A DNA stretch of 64,000 bases from Pannonibacter sp. SL95 (GTDB lineage: Bacteria > Pseudomonadota > Alphaproteobacteria > Rhizobiales > Stappiaceae): contig NZ_JAPPRC010000003.1 of the NCBI RefSeq assembly GCF_026672425.1, positions 1,532,501 through 1,596,500 on the forward strand, written 5' to 3'. Of the stretch, positions 1 through 9,091 are shown piece after piece. The position numbers were made by a program, and so were the translations under genes. The first letter of the stretch is position 1; every line of letters starts with the position of its first letter. The notes under the pieces are model-generated. The model had not been told where the DNA came from, did no database searches, and worked only from the letters and a program-made list of their open reading frames with translations.

Positions 1-56
1 AACCGATTTGCTACATGGAGCGCCTCGACGCTGACAGGCGCCGGGGACAAGAAAAT

Positions 57-141
57 GCGGTCGTGGCGGAATTGGTAGACGCGCAGCGTTGAGGTCGCTG
101 TGGGGCAACCCGTGGAAGTTCGAGTCTTCTCGACCGCACCA
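57..141 (+). tRNA. tRNA-Leu (anticodon GAG)
   Basis: An 85-nt class II tRNA. The acceptor stem pairs 57-63 with 131-137, followed by discriminator A138 and an encoded CCA at 139-141. The anticodon stem is 84-88/96-100 with a 7-nt loop whose middle triplet is GAG (91-93), decoding CUC/CUU leucine codons. The long variable arm (GGGG..CCCG) is typical of tRNA-Leu. Confidence 0.97.
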
Positions 142-152
142 TTTTCTTGATG

Positions 153-201
153 AAAGGCTCTTGCCGATACCTCCTTGTGAGGTGCCTGCAAGGGCCTTTT
201 T
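153..201 (+). terminator. Rho-independent terminator of tRNA-Leu
   Basis: A 12-bp stem pairs 153-164 with 188-199 (one G-U wobble), encloses a small inner hairpin, and runs into a T tract at 197-201. It lies just behind the tRNA. It also argues against the next gene starting at the in-frame ATG at 147, which would be upstream of this hairpin. Confidence 0.8.
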
Positions 202-266
202 CATTTGTGCTCAAGGCGTGGCCGGCCGGTGCTGCGCCTGTTGACCAGGCAAAGGGGACTGCTGCC

Positions 267-590
267 ATGCGCGGTCGGATCAGGAGTTGCCTTGCACTTG
301 CTCTTTTGGGCCTTTGCCTTACCGGCTTCACCTCGCCTGAACAGCAGCGCAACATCAGCCGGCCCGAGCAGGAGCTGCAGCAGATGACCTGCAGCCAGCT
401 CTGGTACCTTGGCGAAAAGATCCGCGCCGATGGCGGGGTCTGTCCGCGCGATGACCGGGCCCGGCAGGCGTTCTTCCGCAACCGGACCTGTGTGTCGCAG
501 GACGAGCGGGTGCTGGTGGGTGAGGTCAAGGCCTATCTTGCGGCGCTGCGCGGGATCGCCACTGCCAAGGGATGTCCGGATGTGCCGTGA
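267..590 (+). CDS. Small secreted protein, YARHG-like
   Basis: A 107-residue protein whose first ~25 residues form a basic then hydrophobic signal peptide (RIRSCLALALLGLCLTGF). The mature part has a Cys-x-x-Leu-Trp-Tyr start, then GGVC, a run of Arg residues, FFRNRTC and a last Cys near the C-terminus, so two disulfides are possible. The C..LW..n.I...gGyC....r..F pattern resembles YARHG-type domains, but the match is by eye and weak. I chose the ATG at 267, with a purine-rich AAAGGGG 11 bases upstream, over the ATG at 147, because the tRNA terminator lies between them. No function is assigned. Confidence 0.6.
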   Translation: MRGRIRSCLALALLGLCLTGFTSPEQQRNISRPEQELQQMTCSQLWYLGEKIRADGGVCPRDDRARQAFFRNRTCVSQDERVLVGEVKAYLAALRGIATAKGCPDVP

Positions 591-750
591 GCCCATCGCT
601 TGGCCTGGCGTGCTGTCGGGCGTTCCGCGTCGCGCATGGCAGTGAATCCGCCCCTGATTTCAATAGCCAAAGCAGCAGGTCGCGGGTAGTTGTGGGCTGA
701 ACTGTGCGCGGCTGGCGCAGGACTTCCGAGTGATCCGGCAGGAGGGGCAA

Positions 751-2166
751 ATGGCCGAACCCGAACTTCGCGACGAGGCCGTTGACGCGGCTGCCGAGAT
801 CCCCGTGCATGACGACGCGGGCTGGCTGACGGATGCCTTCATCGCGGCGGTCCATGCGGCGGTCGAGGCGGCGGACCGGGACGAGGTGCGCCGCCTGGCC
901 GGCGACATGCACGAGGCCGACATGGCCGATCTCGTGGATGCGCTGCCGGCCAGCGACCGGGCGGCCTTCGTGCAGCTCATGGGCGACCTGTTCGACTACG
1001 CCGCCCTCACCGAAATGGACGAGGCGGTGCGTGTCCGCCTGCTCGAGGACCTGCCGACCGCGGACATCGCCGAGGGCCTTGGCGAACTTGATTCCGACGA
1101 CGCCGTCTACATTCTGGAGGACCTCGACGAGGAGGACCAGGCTGCCATTCTGGACGAGCTGCCGCTGTCGGAACGCGTGCAGCTGGAACGGGCGCTGGAC
1201 TACCCGGAAGAATCCGCCGGCCGCCGCATGCAGACCGATTTCATCGCCGTCCCGCCGTTCTGGACGGTGGGGCAGGCGATTGATTATCTGCGCGAGGACA
1301 AGGATCTCCCCGATACCTTCTACGAGCTCTATGTGGTGGACCCCGGCTTCCGGCTGGTCGGCTCCGTGGCACTCGACCGGATCCTGCGCACCCAGCGGGC
1401 GGAGAAGATCGCCTCGATCATGGAGGAAGACCCGCATTCGGTGCCGGTGAAGGAAGACCAGGAAGAGGTCGCCCGCCTGTTCGAGCGCTACAACCTTGTC
1501 TCCACCGCCGTTGTCGATGACAGCAACCGTCTCGTCGGTGTCCTGACTGTCGATGACATCGTTGACGTCATCCAGGAAGAGGCCGACGAGGACATGAAGG
1601 CGCTGGCCGGTGTCGGTGATGAAGAAATCTCCGACAGCGTGCTGACCATTGCCCGCTCGCGCATTGTCTGGCTGCTGTTCAACCTGGGCACCGGGCTTCT
1701 GTCCGCCACGGTGATCTCGCAGTTCGAAGGCACCATCGAGGCGATGGTTGCGCTCGCCGTGCTGATGCCGATTGTGGCCTCGCTTGGCGGCAACGCCGGC
1801 ACCCAGACGATGACCATTGCCGTGCGCGCCATCGCGACCGAGGAACTGGACACGCGCAACATCTGGCGAGTTTTGCGCCGCGAGGTGATGGTGAGTTTCC
1901 TCAACGGCTCGCTGCTTGCCTGCCTGATCGGAGCTACGGCCGGGCTCTGGTTCTTCAATCACGGCCTCGGCATCGTGATTGCGTCGGCGATCATCATCAA
2001 TATGTTCTGCGCCGGCCTTGCCGGCCTCATGATCCCCATGACGCTGCACCGCTTCAAGGTGGACCCGGCCATTGCGTCGAGTGTTTTCGTGACCATGGTC
2101 ACCGACGTCATCGGCTTCTTCGCCTTCCTCGGCATCGCCGCGCTCTGGTTCCGATTGCCGATGTGA
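751..2166 (+). CDS. mgtE: Magnesium transporter MgtE
   Basis: A 471-residue Mg2+-selective channel/transporter of the inner membrane. The N-terminal ~130 residues are the acidic MgtE N domain (repeats of DLVDALPASDRAAF type). A CBS pair follows (about 135-255, with DDSNRLVGVLTVDDIVDVI). The last ~190 residues hold five membrane helices including the pore signature GGNAGTQTMTIAVR. In the family the cytosolic domains sense Mg2+ and close the pore. The ATG at 751 has GGAGG 5 bases upstream and is preferred to the GTG at 730. I see no Mg2+ riboswitch in the 160 bp upstream. Confidence 0.95.
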   Translation: MAEPELRDEAVDAAAEIPVHDDAGWLTDAFIAAVHAAVEAADRDEVRRLAGDMHEADMADLVDALPASDRAAFVQLMGDLFDYAALTEMDEAVRVRLLEDLPTADIAEGLGELDSDDAVYILEDLDEEDQAAILDELPLSERVQLERALDYPEESAGRRMQTDFIAVPPFWTVGQAIDYLREDKDLPDTFYELYVVDPGFRLVGSVALDRILRTQRAEKIASIMEEDPHSVPVKEDQEEVARLFERYNLVSTAVVDDSNRLVGVLTVDDIVDVIQEEADEDMKALAGVGDEEISDSVLTIARSRIVWLLFNLGTGLLSATVISQFEGTIEAMVALAVLMPIVASLGGNAGTQTMTIAVRAIATEELDTRNIWRVLRREVMVSFLNGSLLACLIGATAGLWFFNHGLGIVIASAIIINMFCAGLAGLMIPMTLHRFKVDPAIASSVFVTMVTDVIGFFAFLGIAALWFRLPM

Positions 2167-2201
2167 GGGCAAGGGCGGCTGCCTATCGTCCCCGCTGCAT
2201 C

Positions 2202-2379
2202 CCTTCAGCAGCAGACACGCTGTTTTCACTTTCCATCGTCGTCATGCCATGGCTCGACCATGGCATCCATGCCGTTGCCTTACCGTGCGGGCACAGCCTG
2301 ACGATGGCGTCCTTCGCTGACGCTGGTCGTGAGGTGAGGTCACGGCGTGGATGCCATGATCAAGTCATGGCATGACGAA
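2202..2379. repeat. Large palindromic repeat, copy 1
   Basis: A 178-bp element that recurs at 2439-2616 with exactly 237 bp offset. Its outer arms are inverted repeats: the left arm (about 2248-2288, TCGTCATGCCATGG...) is nearly the reverse complement of the right arm (about 2340-2379). The whole element can fold into a long imperfect hairpin. It looks like a dispersed extragenic palindrome. Small open frames inside it are by-products of the repeat. Confidence 0.9.
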
Positions 2380-2438
2380 TACGGTTAGGCTTTTTGTGTG
2401 GTGAGGATTGGGGCCTTGCGGAACGGCCTCGCAGTAGT

Positions 2439-2616
2439 CCTTCAGCAGCAGATGGGCTGCTTTCCCTCTCCATATTCGTCATGCCATGGCTCGACCATGG
2501 CATCCATGCCGTTGCCTTACCGTGCGGGCACATACTGACGATGGCGTCCTTCTCTGACGCTGGTCGTGAGGTGAGGTCACGGCATGGATGCCATGATCAG
2601 GTCATGGCATGACGAA
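2439..2616. repeat. Large palindromic repeat, copy 2
   Basis: Second 178-bp copy of the element at 2202-2379. It has the same start (CCTTCAGCAGCAGA) and end (CATGACGAA), with scattered substitutions, most of them in the left flank. The two copies lie in tandem between mgtE and the MerR gene. The 580-bp gap 2167-2747 holds only these repeats, an AT-rich stretch and the candidate operator. Confidence 0.9.
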
Positions 2617-2702
2617 GGTGATTGATGTGTGCCATGTGGTGAGTCTGGGGAAGAGAAGAATTCGTTCAAATAATTGAAAAATAACAAAAATATCAATGTA
2701 AT

Positions 2703-2722
2703 TGACTTTGACGTAAAAGTCA
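2703..2722. promoter_or_regulatory. Candidate MerR-family operator
   Basis: A 20-bp palindrome, TGACTTTGACGTAAAAGTCA, with only one mismatched pair. It sits 25 bases before the MerR start in an AT-rich stretch. A long dyad in the promoter is what a MerR-type regulator of a leucine/isovalerate (liu-like) cluster would use. Binding is inferred from position and symmetry. Confidence 0.65.
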
Positions 2723-2747
2723 GAAGATGATGCCTGCGGAGGGGATG

Positions 2748-3158
2748 ATGCAGCAGCGGCTTTACACCATCACACAGCTGACCCAGGAGTTCGGGATCAC
2801 CACCCGGACGCTGCGCTTCTATGAGGCGCAAGGGCTGATCACGCCGCAGCGGCGCGGACGGCAGCGGCTGTACCGGCCGGCCGACCGGACCCGTCTGAAG
2901 CTGATCCTGCGCGGGAAGCGGCTTGGCTTTGCCCTCTCCGAAATCCGCGAAATCATCGACATGTACGGCAAGGCCCCGGGCGAGGCCGGTCAATTGCGCC
3001 TCTTGATGGACAAGATCGCGCTGCGCCGGGCCGAACTTCTGGACAAGCTGAAGGACATCGAGATGTCGCTGGCCGATCTGGACGAGGTTGAGGCCGGCTG
3101 CCGGGCGCGCATGGAGGCGCTGGGCGTCGCGCACGAGGCAGGAGAGGGGGGCGCATGA
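2748..3158 (+). CDS. MerR-family regulator (LiuR-like)
   Basis: A 136-residue regulator. Residues 4-75 form a MerR winged helix-turn-helix (YTITQLTQEFGI, TTRTLRFYEAQGLI, RRGRQRLY). A C-terminal dimerisation coiled coil follows (ALRRAELLDKLKDIEMSLADLD). There is no cysteine cluster for metal sensing. The last codons overlap the next start (ATGA), so it is co-transcribed with a thioesterase and an isovaleryl-CoA dehydrogenase. That context matches LiuR-type regulators of leucine/branched acyl-CoA catabolism, which is inference. The ATG at 2748 has GGAGG 5 bases upstream; ATGs at 2727, 2730 and 2745 are possible alternatives. Autoregulation through the 2703-2722 palindrome is likely. Confidence 0.85.
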   Translation: MQQRLYTITQLTQEFGITTRTLRFYEAQGLITPQRRGRQRLYRPADRTRLKLILRGKRLGFALSEIREIIDMYGKAPGEAGQLRLLMDKIALRRAELLDKLKDIEMSLADLDEVEAGCRARMEALGVAHEAGEGGA

Positions 3159-3625
3159 CAACAGCGTTGCAAACCGGTGCCAGTGGCTTTCAACCCCGCG
3201 ATCCCGACTGGGAGGCGCGCGTGCGCGCGAGTTTCGTCCGCCAGCCCTACATGGCCCATCTGGGCGCCACGATCAGCCACCTGGCTCCGGGCGAGATGGA
3301 CCTGACGCTGCCCTTCGCGCCGCATCTGACCCAGCAGCACGGCTTCTTCCACGCCGGATCGACCACATCCATCGCCGACAGCGCCGCCGGCTACGCCGCC
3401 CTGTCGCTGTTTCCCAAGGGCACCGGCGTGCTCTCGACCGAATTCAAGATCAATCTGCTCAATCCGGGGCGGGGCCGGGCGCTGGTGGCGCGGGGCCGCG
3501 TGATCAAGCCGGGCCGGACGCTGACCATCTGCAAGGCGGATGTCTTCGGTTTGCTGGACGAGGGCGAGGTGCATGTCGCCACCGGCCTGTTCTCGATGAT
3601 CTGCATGGAGGGCATGGAGGACTGA
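3155..3625 (+). CDS. PaaI-type hotdog acyl-CoA thioesterase
   Basis: A 156-residue single hotdog-fold protein. The central HGFFHAGSTTSIADSAAGYAA segment is the PaaI/YbgC-type active-site helix (H-G-x-x-H-x-G), followed by STEFKINLLNPGRG and a C-terminal strand ending in ATGLFSMICM. Members hydrolyse acyl-CoA thioesters in the cytoplasm. The start overlaps the MerR stop by 4 bp and the next gene lies ~50 bp downstream, so it probably removes or recycles acyl-CoA intermediates of the same branched-chain pathway. The true substrate cannot be read from sequence. Confidence 0.88.
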   Translation: MTTALQTGASGFQPRDPDWEARVRASFVRQPYMAHLGATISHLAPGEMDLTLPFAPHLTQQHGFFHAGSTTSIADSAAGYAALSLFPKGTGVLSTEFKINLLNPGRGRALVARGRVIKPGRTLTICKADVFGLLDEGEVHVATGLFSMICMEGMED

Positions 3626-3676
3626 GGTCCGGTGCCCAACAATTCAACTCATGTGAAAGTAAACGGGAGGAACGCC

Positions 3677-4849
3677 ATGATCCGCAATGACATTCCGGGG
3701 TTCAATTTCAATCTTGGCGAAACCGCCGACATGCTGCGCGACAGCGTGCGCAGCTTCTCGCAGGACCGCATCGCGCCGCTCGCCAACCGGATCGACCGCG
3801 AGGACTGGTTCCCGCGCGAGCTGTGGCCTAAAATGGGCGCGCTGGGCCTGCATGGCATCACCGTCGAGGAAGAATGGGGCGGTGCTGGCCTTGGCTATCT
3901 CGAACACTGCATCGCCATGGAAGAAGTCAGCCGTGCTTCGGGCTCCATCGGCCTGTCCTACGGCGCGCATTCGAACCTTTGCGTCAACCAGCTGCGCCGC
4001 TGGGGCAATGACGACCAGAAGCAGCGCTATCTTGGCAAGCTGATCTCCGGCGAGCATGTCGGCGCGCTTGCCATGTCCGAGCCGGGTGCCGGTTCCGACG
4101 TGGTGTCGATGAAGCTGCGGGCGGACAAGAAGGGCGACCGCTATGTCCTCAACGGCAGCAAGATGTGGATCACCAACGGTCCTTGCGCCGACACGCTGAT
4201 CGTCTATGCCAAGACCGATCCGGCTGCCGGATCACGCGGCATCACCGCGTTCCTGATCGAGAAGGACTTCAAGGGCTTCTCGGTCGCCCAGAAGCTCGAC
4301 AAGCTCGGCATGCGCGGCTCGGAAACCGGTGAACTGGTGTTCGAGGATTGCGAGGTGCCGGAGGAAAACGTGCTCGCCGAAATCGGCAAGGGCGTGAATG
4401 TGCTCATGTCCGGCCTCGACTACGAGCGCGCTGTGCTGGCCGCCGGCTGCGTCGGCCTGATGCAGGCCGCCATGGACGTGGTCATGCCCTACATCCACGA
4501 GCGCGAGCAGTTCGGCCAGCCGATCGGCACGTTCCAGCTCGTGCAGGGCAAGGTCGCCGACATGTATGTGTCGATGAACGCCACCCGCGCCTATGTCTAT
4601 GCGGTGGCGCAGGCCTGTGACCGCGGTGAGACCACCCGCGAGGATGCCGCCGGTGCGATCCTTTACGCGGCCGAGACGGCAACGAAGGTGGCGCTCGACG
4701 CCATCCAGCTGCTGGGCGGCAACGGCTACATCAACGACTATCCGACCGGCCGGCTGCTGCGCGATGCCAAGCTCTACGAGATCGGCGCCGGCACCAGCGA
4801 AATCCGCCGCATGCTGATCGGCCGCGAGCTGTTCAACAAGACGAAGTAG
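3677..4849 (+). CDS. ivd: Isovaleryl-CoA dehydrogenase
   Basis: A 390-residue FAD-dependent acyl-CoA dehydrogenase of leucine breakdown (isovaleryl-CoA to 3-methylcrotonyl-CoA), passing electrons to ETF. The ACAD signatures [11 protein letters not shown] (132-141) and [12 protein letters not shown] are present. The catalytic glutamate is on the helix [11 protein letters not shown] (E250), and the other position used by most ACADs is a Gly/Ala in [13 protein letters not shown]. That exchange is diagnostic for isovaleryl-CoA dehydrogenases. Start: ATG 3677 with GGGAGG 6 bases upstream, preferred to the GTG at 3632. It follows the MerR and thioesterase genes, but the other liu genes (methylcrotonyl-CoA carboxylase, hydratase, HMG-CoA lyase) are not here. 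Confidence 0.95.
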   Translation: MIRNDIPGFNFNLGETADMLRDSVRSFSQDRIAPLANRIDREDWFPRELWPKMGALGLHGITVEEEWGGAGLGYLEHCIAMEEVSRASGSIGLSYGAHSNLCVNQLRRWGNDDQKQRYLGKLISGEHVGALAMSEPGAGSDVVSMKLRADKKGDRYVLNGSKMWITNGPCADTLIVYAKTDPAAGSRGITAFLIEKDFKGFSVAQKLDKLGMRGSETGELVFEDCEVPEENVLAEIGKGVNVLMSGLDYERAVLAAGCVGLMQAAMDVVMPYIHEREQFGQPIGTFQLVQGKVADMYVSMNATRAYVYAVAQACDRGETTREDAAGAILYAAETATKVALDAIQLLGGNGYINDYPTGRLLRDAKLYEIGAGTSEIRRMLIGRELFNKTK

Positions 4850-5045
4850 GATCGGCTGGTCGGTAACGCCGCCAGGGGGCACTGGCGGCATGGCCGACAC
4901 TCAGCAAGACGATCGGACGGCATCCGGGATGATGGTTCCGGATGCCCTTTTCTGCGGCGATGCGTCCGGGGGCGGCGGCCCCGGATGGCTGCTATCCAGT
5001 GTCTTGGACGGCATGAGGGGTGCGGGTCCTTTTGCGGAGGCTGCC

Positions 5046-5549
5046 ATGCCAGATCCGATCAGCTATCTCATCGCACCACGTGCTGAGCTCGATTTTTTTG
5101 ATGTGCGGAGCACCGAAACCGGTCGTCCCGTGACGGTGCTGGAAGGCTGGAACCTGATACGCTCCGAGCCATCGCCGTTGCTGGGGCTGGCCATGCGGCT
5201 GCGGGATGTCCTGTCGGCCCCGTTTGGCGTGCAGCCGATTTCCGGCCGGGCCGCCCGCCGCCGCGACAGTGTCAGGGCTGGCGACAAGCTCGACTTCTTT
5301 CTGGTCGAACACGCAGACGATACGGATCTGGTCCTCACGGTGCGCGACAGCCACCTTGATGTCATGACCTGGCTGTCAGCGCGCGGATCGACCTACACGG
5401 TCACCAGTTCGGTCAAGACGCACAATATTGTCGGCCGGATCTACATGCTGCCGGTGGCGCCTGCACACAAGCTGATCGTCGCGTCCGACCTCAAGCGGCT
5501 GCGGCGTCTGACCGCAGCTTCATCGGGTTTTTCCGGACGGCAGATTTAA
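5046..5549 (+). CDS. DUF2867-like protein
   Basis: A 167-residue soluble protein without signal peptide. The layout resembles the DUF2867 family: KLDFFLVEHADDTDLVLTVRDSHLDV, a central TYTVTSSVKTHNIVGRIYM strand pair, and PVAPAHKLIVASDLKRL at the end. That family often occurs with SDR-type reductases, but here the neighbours are ivd and diguanylate cyclases. The ATG at 5046 is chosen because GGAGG lies 5 bases upstream; an in-frame start at 4890 would add a low-complexity Gly/Pro-rich tail. Function unknown. Confidence 0.7.
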   Translation: MPDPISYLIAPRAELDFFDVRSTETGRPVTVLEGWNLIRSEPSPLLGLAMRLRDVLSAPFGVQPISGRAARRRDSVRAGDKLDFFLVEHADDTDLVLTVRDSHLDVMTWLSARGSTYTVTSSVKTHNIVGRIYMLPVAPAHKLIVASDLKRLRRLTAASSGFSGRQI

Positions 5550-5650
5550 CGAGCCTGTAAAGACTCCTGATGCATGATGCGCGCCATCGAATCGGGCTTG
5601 CCGAAAATGTCGGCTGTTCTGGTTCCCCGGCGTTCATCGGGATGTGCTCC

Positions 5651-6862
5651 ATGGTTCTCGACAGCCTGACCATACTTTTTGCGCTGGCTCCGCTCAGCCT
5701 GATGGTCGGTGTTGCCCTCTATCTTGTCTGGCAGCGGGAACGGGCGGAGCAGGGCCTGCTGTTGTGGGCCTACAGCCTGATGCTGCGCGCGCCTGCCTTT
5801 CTGCTGTTATCCGCTCGCGACACAGTCCCGAATTTCCTTTCGATCGCGCTCGCCAATGCTCTGCTGCTGTTCGGTGTCGGCCTCGGCATCAAGGCAACCC
5901 GAGCCCTTGGTCGTCGCTCCACGTCTGCGCTGATCGTTGTGGCGCCGGCGCTCATCTGGGGCGTCATGTGCCTGATCCCGGGAATCTATGAAAACGACCA
6001 GCGCCGGCTTGTGGCCGTGACCCTGTTGCAGGCCCTTTGCAGCGCATGGATCGCCTTCGAATTCACGCGCTGCGTCGTCGGCAACCGCAAGGTCTGTCTC
6101 GCCCTGGCTGGCCTGATCGGGACCATGGCGCTGGTGCAGATCGTGCGGCTCGGCCTGGCGGTCCTGTCGCCCGAACCGGTCGTGCTGGGCACCGGCAACG
6201 TGCCGCTGGCGGCAACGATCTACGTCCAGCTGATTGCGGTGTTTCTTGGCGGTCTGTTTTCAGTCGGCATGTTCCTCGAGGCCCAGCTGAAGGACCTCAG
6301 ACGCCTTGCCGACGAGGACAGCCTGACCGGTGCCCTGAACCGCGAAGCGTTCCAGACCCGCGCAGAGCTGGCACTGGAACGGGCACAGCGCGAGGGCGAG
6401 GAAGCCATTCTGCTCGCCATCGATCTCGATCGGTTCAAGGCCCTCAACGATGAACTCGGCCATGGCGAGGGCGATCGGGTTCTGGCGCTGTTCGGTGCCA
6501 AGCTGCGTGACTTGCTGCCGGAGGGGGCCTTGTTCGGGCGTCAGGGCGGCGATGAGTTTGCGGTTCTCCTGACAGGTGATGCCGTCCGGCGTGTTGCAGG
6601 GCTGGCATCGAGCATCTGCGGCCTTCTGGGACGCCGAAACCGGGAGCCGGATGCCCGGGGCATTGCAACGATCACCGCCAGCGTCGGCCTCGCCCGTGCG
6701 GAGCCAGATGAACCTTTGTCCGCGTTGCTTGGCCGTGCCGATGCGGCCCTGTATGCTGCCAAACGCGACGGGCGCGATCAGGTCAGCATTGCCGCAGCTG
6801 CAGCAGCCCGTGAGCCGGCACGCTCCGCAGACCGCCTGCAGCTGCTTGCCGTCACCTCCTGA
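5651..6862 (+). CDS. Membrane diguanylate cyclase (GGDEF), copy 1
   Basis: About 403 residues. The first ~215 residues contain six or so hydrophobic helices (ILFALAPLSLMVGVALYLVW to LIAVFLGGLFSVGMFLE). The GGDEF domain follows, with DEDSLTGALNREAF, the metal/substrate motif DLDRFKALNDELGHGEGD and an intact GGDEF active-site loop. The allosteric RxxD inhibitory site is absent: the residues in that position read PEGA. It should make c-di-GMP at the membrane without product inhibition. Its nearest relative is the next gene (7050), which shares layout and the LPxGAxFGR-GG(D/E)EF segment. The start could also be ATG 5642; the ribosome-binding site is weak for both. Confidence 0.88.
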   Translation: MVLDSLTILFALAPLSLMVGVALYLVWQRERAEQGLLLWAYSLMLRAPAFLLLSARDTVPNFLSIALANALLLFGVGLGIKATRALGRRSTSALIVVAPALIWGVMCLIPGIYENDQRRLVAVTLLQALCSAWIAFEFTRCVVGNRKVCLALAGLIGTMALVQIVRLGLAVLSPEPVVLGTGNVPLAATIYVQLIAVFLGGLFSVGMFLEAQLKDLRRLADEDSLTGALNREAFQTRAELALERAQREGEEAILLAIDLDRFKALNDELGHGEGDRVLALFGAKLRDLLPEGALFGRQGGDEFAVLLTGDAVRRVAGLASSICGLLGRRNREPDARGIATITASVGLARAEPDEPLSALLGRADAALYAAKRDGRDQVSIAAAAAAREPARSADRLQLLAVTS

Positions 6863-7049
6863 ATCCGACGAGCGCATCGTGCGGACCATTTTGGACCGCC
6901 CGCTGGTCTCGTGCAGGCGCAAGGACATTCCTCAAACCTCGCGGTTCGGCTTAGGCCACCGTTAAAGCCTCCCCGGTACTCTCCCGACCAACTGGCCGGT
7001 GAATTCCACCGGCGGTCCTGTCCAACCGGTTCTGGCTCTTTGAGGTGGC

Positions 7050-8270
7050 ATGTCTCCGGACGCCCGCACACTGTTCGCGATCATAGCCCTTCTGACGTTC
7101 GGCGCCGGCTTCCTGCTGCTCGCGCTGTGGACGAGCATGCGCGAACGGGCAGGGCTGCGCACCTGGGCGGCCAGCCTGTTTGTGCGCGCGCCGGGCTTTG
7201 CGTTGCTCGCCGGTCGCGGCAGCCTGCCGTTCTGGATGTCCATTGACCTCTCCAACGCCTTGATGTGCATCGGCAGCGGGCTCGGGTTCGTTGCCGCACG
7301 CGAGCTGTCGGGTGTCCGGATCGGCCGCAGTGCCGCAGGGCTGATTGTCTTCGCCCCGGCCACGCTGTGGCTCGTCAGTTGCCAGATCCCGCTGATCTAC
7401 GAAGATGTCATCCTGCGCACCATCGTCGTCGCGGTGCCGCTGTGTGCCTATGCCGCAGCGACCAGCTGGGCGTTCATGGGGCTTGAGCGGACCTCGCTTC
7501 GGGTCAGACTTGGCTTTTGCGGGCTCTGGGCTGTCGCCGCTGCCGCGCATGGCATGCGCGCCGTGCTGGTCGTGCTGGATCCGCCGGACCTGCATCTGAC
7601 CCAGCCCAGCCCCTTGTTCACGCTGACCCTGCTGATCCCGATCCTGACCTTTGCGCTGGGCCTCCTGTGGATCGGTGTCCTGTACCGGGAATGGCTGCTG
7701 TCGGAACTCCGGCGGCGCGCCGAACGGGACTGGATGACGTCTGTGCTCAATCGTGCCGGGTTCCTGCGCCGGGCGACGGCCTGTCTGTCGGTCGCGTCTG
7801 CGCCACAGGCCGTGCTGGTGATGGATCTCGATCACTTCAAAGAGGTCAACGATCGCTACGGCCATGCGGTGGGCGATCAGATCCTGATCGCGTTCTGCCG
7901 GCGGGTCGAAGGCCTGTTGCCTGCGGGAGCCGTGTTCGGACGCATGGGTGGGGAGGAATTCGCCATCGCCTTGCGCAGCCGTTCCGGGGAGGCGTTGGAC
8001 CTTGCCGAGCGTCTGCGTGCAGCTGTCGAGGCGTCGCCTCTGCTCGCCGAGGACGGCGGCCGTCGCATGACGGTCAGCATCGGCGTTGCCAGTTCATCAG
8101 GACGGGAGCGCGATCTGGACCGTCTGCTCGCCGCCGCCGATCACGCACTCTATCGGGCCAAGCGGCAGGGGCGAAACCGTGTCAGTCTGGCTGACCAGCC
8201 GGATGATCAGTCCGCTGAAGGTCTGCTCAGCTCCGCAAGTCCCTTATCCGGCAACGGAGTCCCGGCCTGA
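7050..8270 (+). CDS. Membrane diguanylate cyclase (GGDEF), copy 2
   Basis: 406 residues, the tandem paralogue of the preceding gene. An N-terminal hydrophobic module ([20 protein letters not shown], then five more helices to about 215) precedes a GGDEF domain with [19 protein letters not shown] and an intact GGEEF loop. As in copy 1, the RxxD product-inhibition site is missing (PAGA). Both N-terminal modules share the pattern of a short first helix, RERAxLxxW/Y, then LFVRAPxFxLLxxR, so this looks like local duplication and divergence of one sensor. The start has GAGGTGG 4 bases upstream. The ligand of the membrane sensor is unknown. Confidence 0.9.
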   Translation: MSPDARTLFAIIALLTFGAGFLLLALWTSMRERAGLRTWAASLFVRAPGFALLAGRGSLPFWMSIDLSNALMCIGSGLGFVAARELSGVRIGRSAAGLIVFAPATLWLVSCQIPLIYEDVILRTIVVAVPLCAYAAATSWAFMGLERTSLRVRLGFCGLWAVAAAAHGMRAVLVVLDPPDLHLTQPSPLFTLTLLIPILTFALGLLWIGVLYREWLLSELRRRAERDWMTSVLNRAGFLRRATACLSVASAPQAVLVMDLDHFKEVNDRYGHAVGDQILIAFCRRVEGLLPAGAVFGRMGGEEFAIALRSRSGEALDLAERLRAAVEASPLLAEDGGRRMTVSIGVASSSGRERDLDRLLAAADHALYRAKRQGRNRVSLADQPDDQSAEGLLSSASPLSGNGVPA

Positions 8271-8449
8271 ATGACGACGGCGGGTCGATTTGTCCTTGTC
8301 GAAGGGCGCCGCGTTGCCCAGTTGATAACCGTTGCCGCATTAAACTGGCTTTCCGTGTTTGCGGCGCGCGAGCGCTTCGCATAAGTATGGGCCAGAAGGA
8401 ACCGCGCCGGCCAGGGCCGGCGAGATGTCACAAGGGAGCTTCCCAGCGC

Positions 8450-9064
8450 ATGAGCCATCTTTACATGTCGGTGCCCGCTCGCCTCGAGGATGACGAGGAC
8501 GAGAAGACCAAGACGCCGCAGTCGATCCCGGTCGACAAGCATCTTTTCGATGCACGTACCGTGCTGATCACCGGGCCGATCACCCAGGAACTGGCGCGTG
8601 ACGTCTGCTCCCGCCTGCTGGCGCTGGCACAGGTCTCGAATGATCCGATCACGGTGATCGTGTCGTCGCCGGGTGGTCACGTCGAATCGGGTGACATGAT
8701 CCATGACACCATTCGTTTCATCCGTCCGGATGTGCGCATTCTCGGCATGGGCTGGGTCGCGAGCGCCGGCGCGCTGATCTATGTGTCGGTTCCGAAGGAA
8801 CTGCGCTTCTGCACGCCGAACACCCGCTTCCTGCTGCATCAACCGTCCGGTGGTGCCGGCGGCATGGCAACCGACATCGAGATCCAGGCCCGCGAGATCC
8901 TCAAGATGCGCGATCGCCTGAACAAGATCTTTGCCGATGCGACCGGTCAGCCGATCGAGCGTATCGAGAAGGACACCGACCGCGACTACTGGATGAGCCC
9001 GGAAGAGGGCATCGAGTACGGCCTCGTCGGCAAGGTCGTCGCCAATGTGGACGAGCTGAAGTAA
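8450..9064 (+). CDS. clpP: ClpP-family serine protease
   Basis: A 204-residue Clp protease proteolytic subunit. The triad is present with E. coli-like spacing: S105 in [11 protein letters not shown]130 in [10 protein letters not shown] and D179 in DTDRDYWMS. The N-terminus is unusual: an acidic/Lys stretch ([11 protein letters not shown]) replaces the usual propeptide, and the GQAASMGA motif of housekeeping ClpP reads GWVASAGA. This indicates a ClpP paralogue rather than the tig-clpP-clpX copy, in keeping with a solitary gene with its own terminator. The ATG at 8450 has AAGGGAG 11 bases upstream; ATG 8465 is an alternative. Confidence 0.92.
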   Translation: MSHLYMSVPARLEDDEDEKTKTPQSIPVDKHLFDARTVLITGPITQELARDVCSRLLALAQVSNDPITVIVSSPGGHVESGDMIHDTIRFIRPDVRILGMGWVASAGALIYVSVPKELRFCTPNTRFLLHQPSGGAGGMATDIEIQAREILKMRDRLNKIFADATGQPIERIEKDTDRDYWMSPEEGIEYGLVGKVVANVDELK

Positions 9065-9091
9065 GACGCAAGCCGTCTTGCCAGACAGTCA

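Noticed and set aside
57-201. A genomic island or attachment site at the tRNA-Leu gene
   Set aside because: No duplicated tRNA 3' end, integrase gene or mobile genes follow; a terminator and ordinary genes do.
591-750. Mg2+ riboswitch (M-box or ykoK type) ahead of mgtE
   Set aside because: No matching conserved segments or pairing pattern in 160 bp of upstream sequence.
526-2229. A 567-codon minus-strand frame opposite mgtE
   Set aside because: Composition is typical of a GC-rich antisense shadow and mgtE on the plus strand is unambiguous.
2163-2612. Two 70-codon frames with the peptide PWLDHGIHAVALPCG
   Set aside because: They arise from the two palindromic repeat copies and end with them; repeat translation, not genes.
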